64,000 nt of DNA, from positions 41,001 to 105,000 of the forward strand of contig JAXRKP010001340.1 of assembly GCA_037039925.1 (NCBI GenBank), read 5' to 3'. The stretch is from Doris montereyensis. Taxonomy: Eukaryota; Mollusca; Gastropoda; Nudibranchia; Dorididae. A program made the position numbers and the translations under genes. Position 1 is the first letter of the stretch. Every line of letters begins with the position of its first letter. Positions 62,920-64,000 of the stretch are shown one piece after another. The notes under the pieces were generated by a model, which saw nothing but the letters and a program-made list of their open reading frames with translations, made no database searches and was not told where the DNA came from.

Positions 62920-63122
62920 TGGACGTTTATGATGATACGTTTATGATGATATCTCTGGACGTTTATGATGATACGTTTATGATGATATCTCTGGACGTTT
63001 ATGATAATATCTTGGATGTTTATGATAATATCTTTGGATGTTTATGATAATATCTTTGGACGTTTATGATACTATCTTTGGATGTTTATGATAATATCTT
63101 TGGATGTTTATGATAATATCGA
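62920..63122. repeat. ~22-bp tandem repeat
   Basis: About nine copies of TTTGGATGTTTATGATAATA plus TC, with GGACGTTTATGATGATACGT variants first. Confidence 0.9.
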
Positions 63123-63127
63123 CATGC

Positions 63128-63286
63128 CCAGGGACTCGGTAGTCTAGAGGCAAGGTGTCGGCCTCTTAACCAGCGGGTGCTACTGCTGGTAGGTCCTACT
63201 GCTGTCCTTTCACTCTTTACTCACCCCGTTTGAGATATTTGCATTAACATGGTGGACAAGATGCATTTCAAAGAAACAAAGTACAT
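63128..63286 (+). mobile_element. SINE-A head joined to SINE-B body
   Basis: CAGGGACTCGGTAGTCTAGA, GGCAAGGTGTCGGCCTCTTA is a SINE-A head; from about 63171 it continues as SINE-B (GCTGGTAGGTCCTACTGCTG, TCCTTTCACTCTTTACTCAC, AACATGGTGGACAAGATGCA, TTTCAAAGAAACAAAG). Confidence 0.78.
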
Positions 63287-63689
63287 CCATTTCCTTGGTT
63301 CATCCTGTACTCCCCAGGCAAGGCACGTGCCAGGATGTCGTGTTTCCTTCATTTTCATACATGGCAAGCTTACATTCACCTTTGAATTCTCACGTTTTGA
63401 TGATGTTAAATCCGATGTTCTTTTAGTCTTATTAACACTGTTCAGACGTGGACGACAAACACCTGGATTGAGATTAAGTTGTGAAGATGTACTGGATCTT
63501 GGCTACGAAAAACAACAACCCAGCACAATACCTGCTTGTCCAATGACTAGAGTAAATATCATGCTAATAATAATTACGAAAAACAGAAATCAACAATATC
63601 GTTGAGTGAAGTAGCTTACTAGCATTTTTAGCGATTCAAGATGCAAGCTCTGTCGTTTAAGGCAAGCTAATCCTGTAGGACCAGTCTTA
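63287..63689. other. Unique intronic stretch
   Basis: A 118-residue open frame (63249-63605) starts inside the SINE chimera and has no feature I recognise; I do not call it a gene. Confidence 0.4.
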
Positions 63690-63880
63690 GCAATTTTCAA
63701 ATTTACATCACAATAAATCGCAATTTCTAACTTGCATCACAATACATCGCAATTTTTCAACTTTAAACCACAATAAATCGCAATTTTTCAACTTTCTACA
63801 ATAAATCGCAATTTTTTAACTATACATCACAATAAATCGCAATTTCTCAACTTTAAACCACGATAAATCGCGATTGTCCC
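63690..63880. repeat. ~30-bp tandem repeat
   Basis: Six copies of CATCACAATAAATCGCAATT plus TCTCAACTTT with length variation. Confidence 0.9.
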
Positions 63881-64000
63881 AAATTTTACAAACTGTTGAT
63901 AATTTATCTTTTATCTTTGAAATGAATTTGAAATAATTTGCTGTTTGTTAAATGTGACCTCGTTTAGACAAAGCAATACAACATAGCCGATAAGGTCACG

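Noticed and set aside
63249..63605. A 118-residue ORF near the right end
   Set aside because: Starts inside a SINE chimera; no domain recognised and it does not match the next HDAC segment (GG-x-TPEGYAH).

Overview
The window is eukaryotic nuclear DNA: short exons with GT/AG splice sites, very long repeat-filled introns, tRNA-derived SINEs, LINE fragments with endonuclease and reverse transcriptase motifs, a piggyBac-like remnant, and many mini- and microsatellites. The protein fragments and repeat content suggest a repeat-rich invertebrate genome, most likely a mollusc. The taxon is an inference from general appearance, not something a single feature proves.

One host gene is recognisable, on the + strand: a class IIb histone deacetylase whose exons match catalytic domain 2 of HDAC6. 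Eight exons can be placed: 928-968, 3236-3363, 4474-4517, 6698-6723, 7492-7596, 9514-9582, 50533-50598 and 62642-62701. Intron phases agree at every adjacent junction that can be tested. Together they carry the PPGHHAE motif, the DWDVHHGN zinc and active-site motif and the [13 protein letters not shown] zinc motif. The start of the domain lies upstream and its end (glycine-rich loop and catalytic Tyr) lies beyond position 64000. Three things are odd: the 4474-4517 exon is followed by ATAAGT instead of a GT donor; the 7492-7596 exon reads in two frames with an in-frame TAA; and the exon for the VLYVSLHRYD-to-AWNG segment was not found in the 41-kb gap 9583-50532. This could be decay of one copy, or local sequence errors.

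Layout. 1-9.6 kb: six HDAC exons, two minisatellites beside exons, a 1.06-kb piggyBac-like remnant and several SINEs. 9.6-50.5 kb: one giant intronic interval with a damaged LINE (about 26.2-29.8 kb), two kinds of smaller LINE relics, five named repeat families (SINE-A to SINE-D and an element E, all named here), and long arrays including a 34-bp satellite (42.8-44.9 kb), a 51-bp array grown inside an element-E copy (33.65-34.85 kb), a 61-bp array (47.7-49.0 kb) and about 2.1 kb of GAGACT/GAGACA hexamers (19.8-21.9 kb). 50.5-64 kb: the last two exons, a 55-bp array, a 56-bp array of 2.6 kb, and a 37-bp array that ends exactly at an exon acceptor.

The most interesting signals are: the 37-bp array at 62398-62641, which multiplies the 3' splice-site region of an HDAC exon; the shared 3' tail of SINE-A and SINE-B, with all SINE-B copies pointing the same way; the expansion of an internal piece of element E into a satellite; and the unusual lesions in an otherwise well conserved HDAC6 domain. 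No prokaryotic genes, CRISPR arrays or functional tRNA/rRNA genes were seen.
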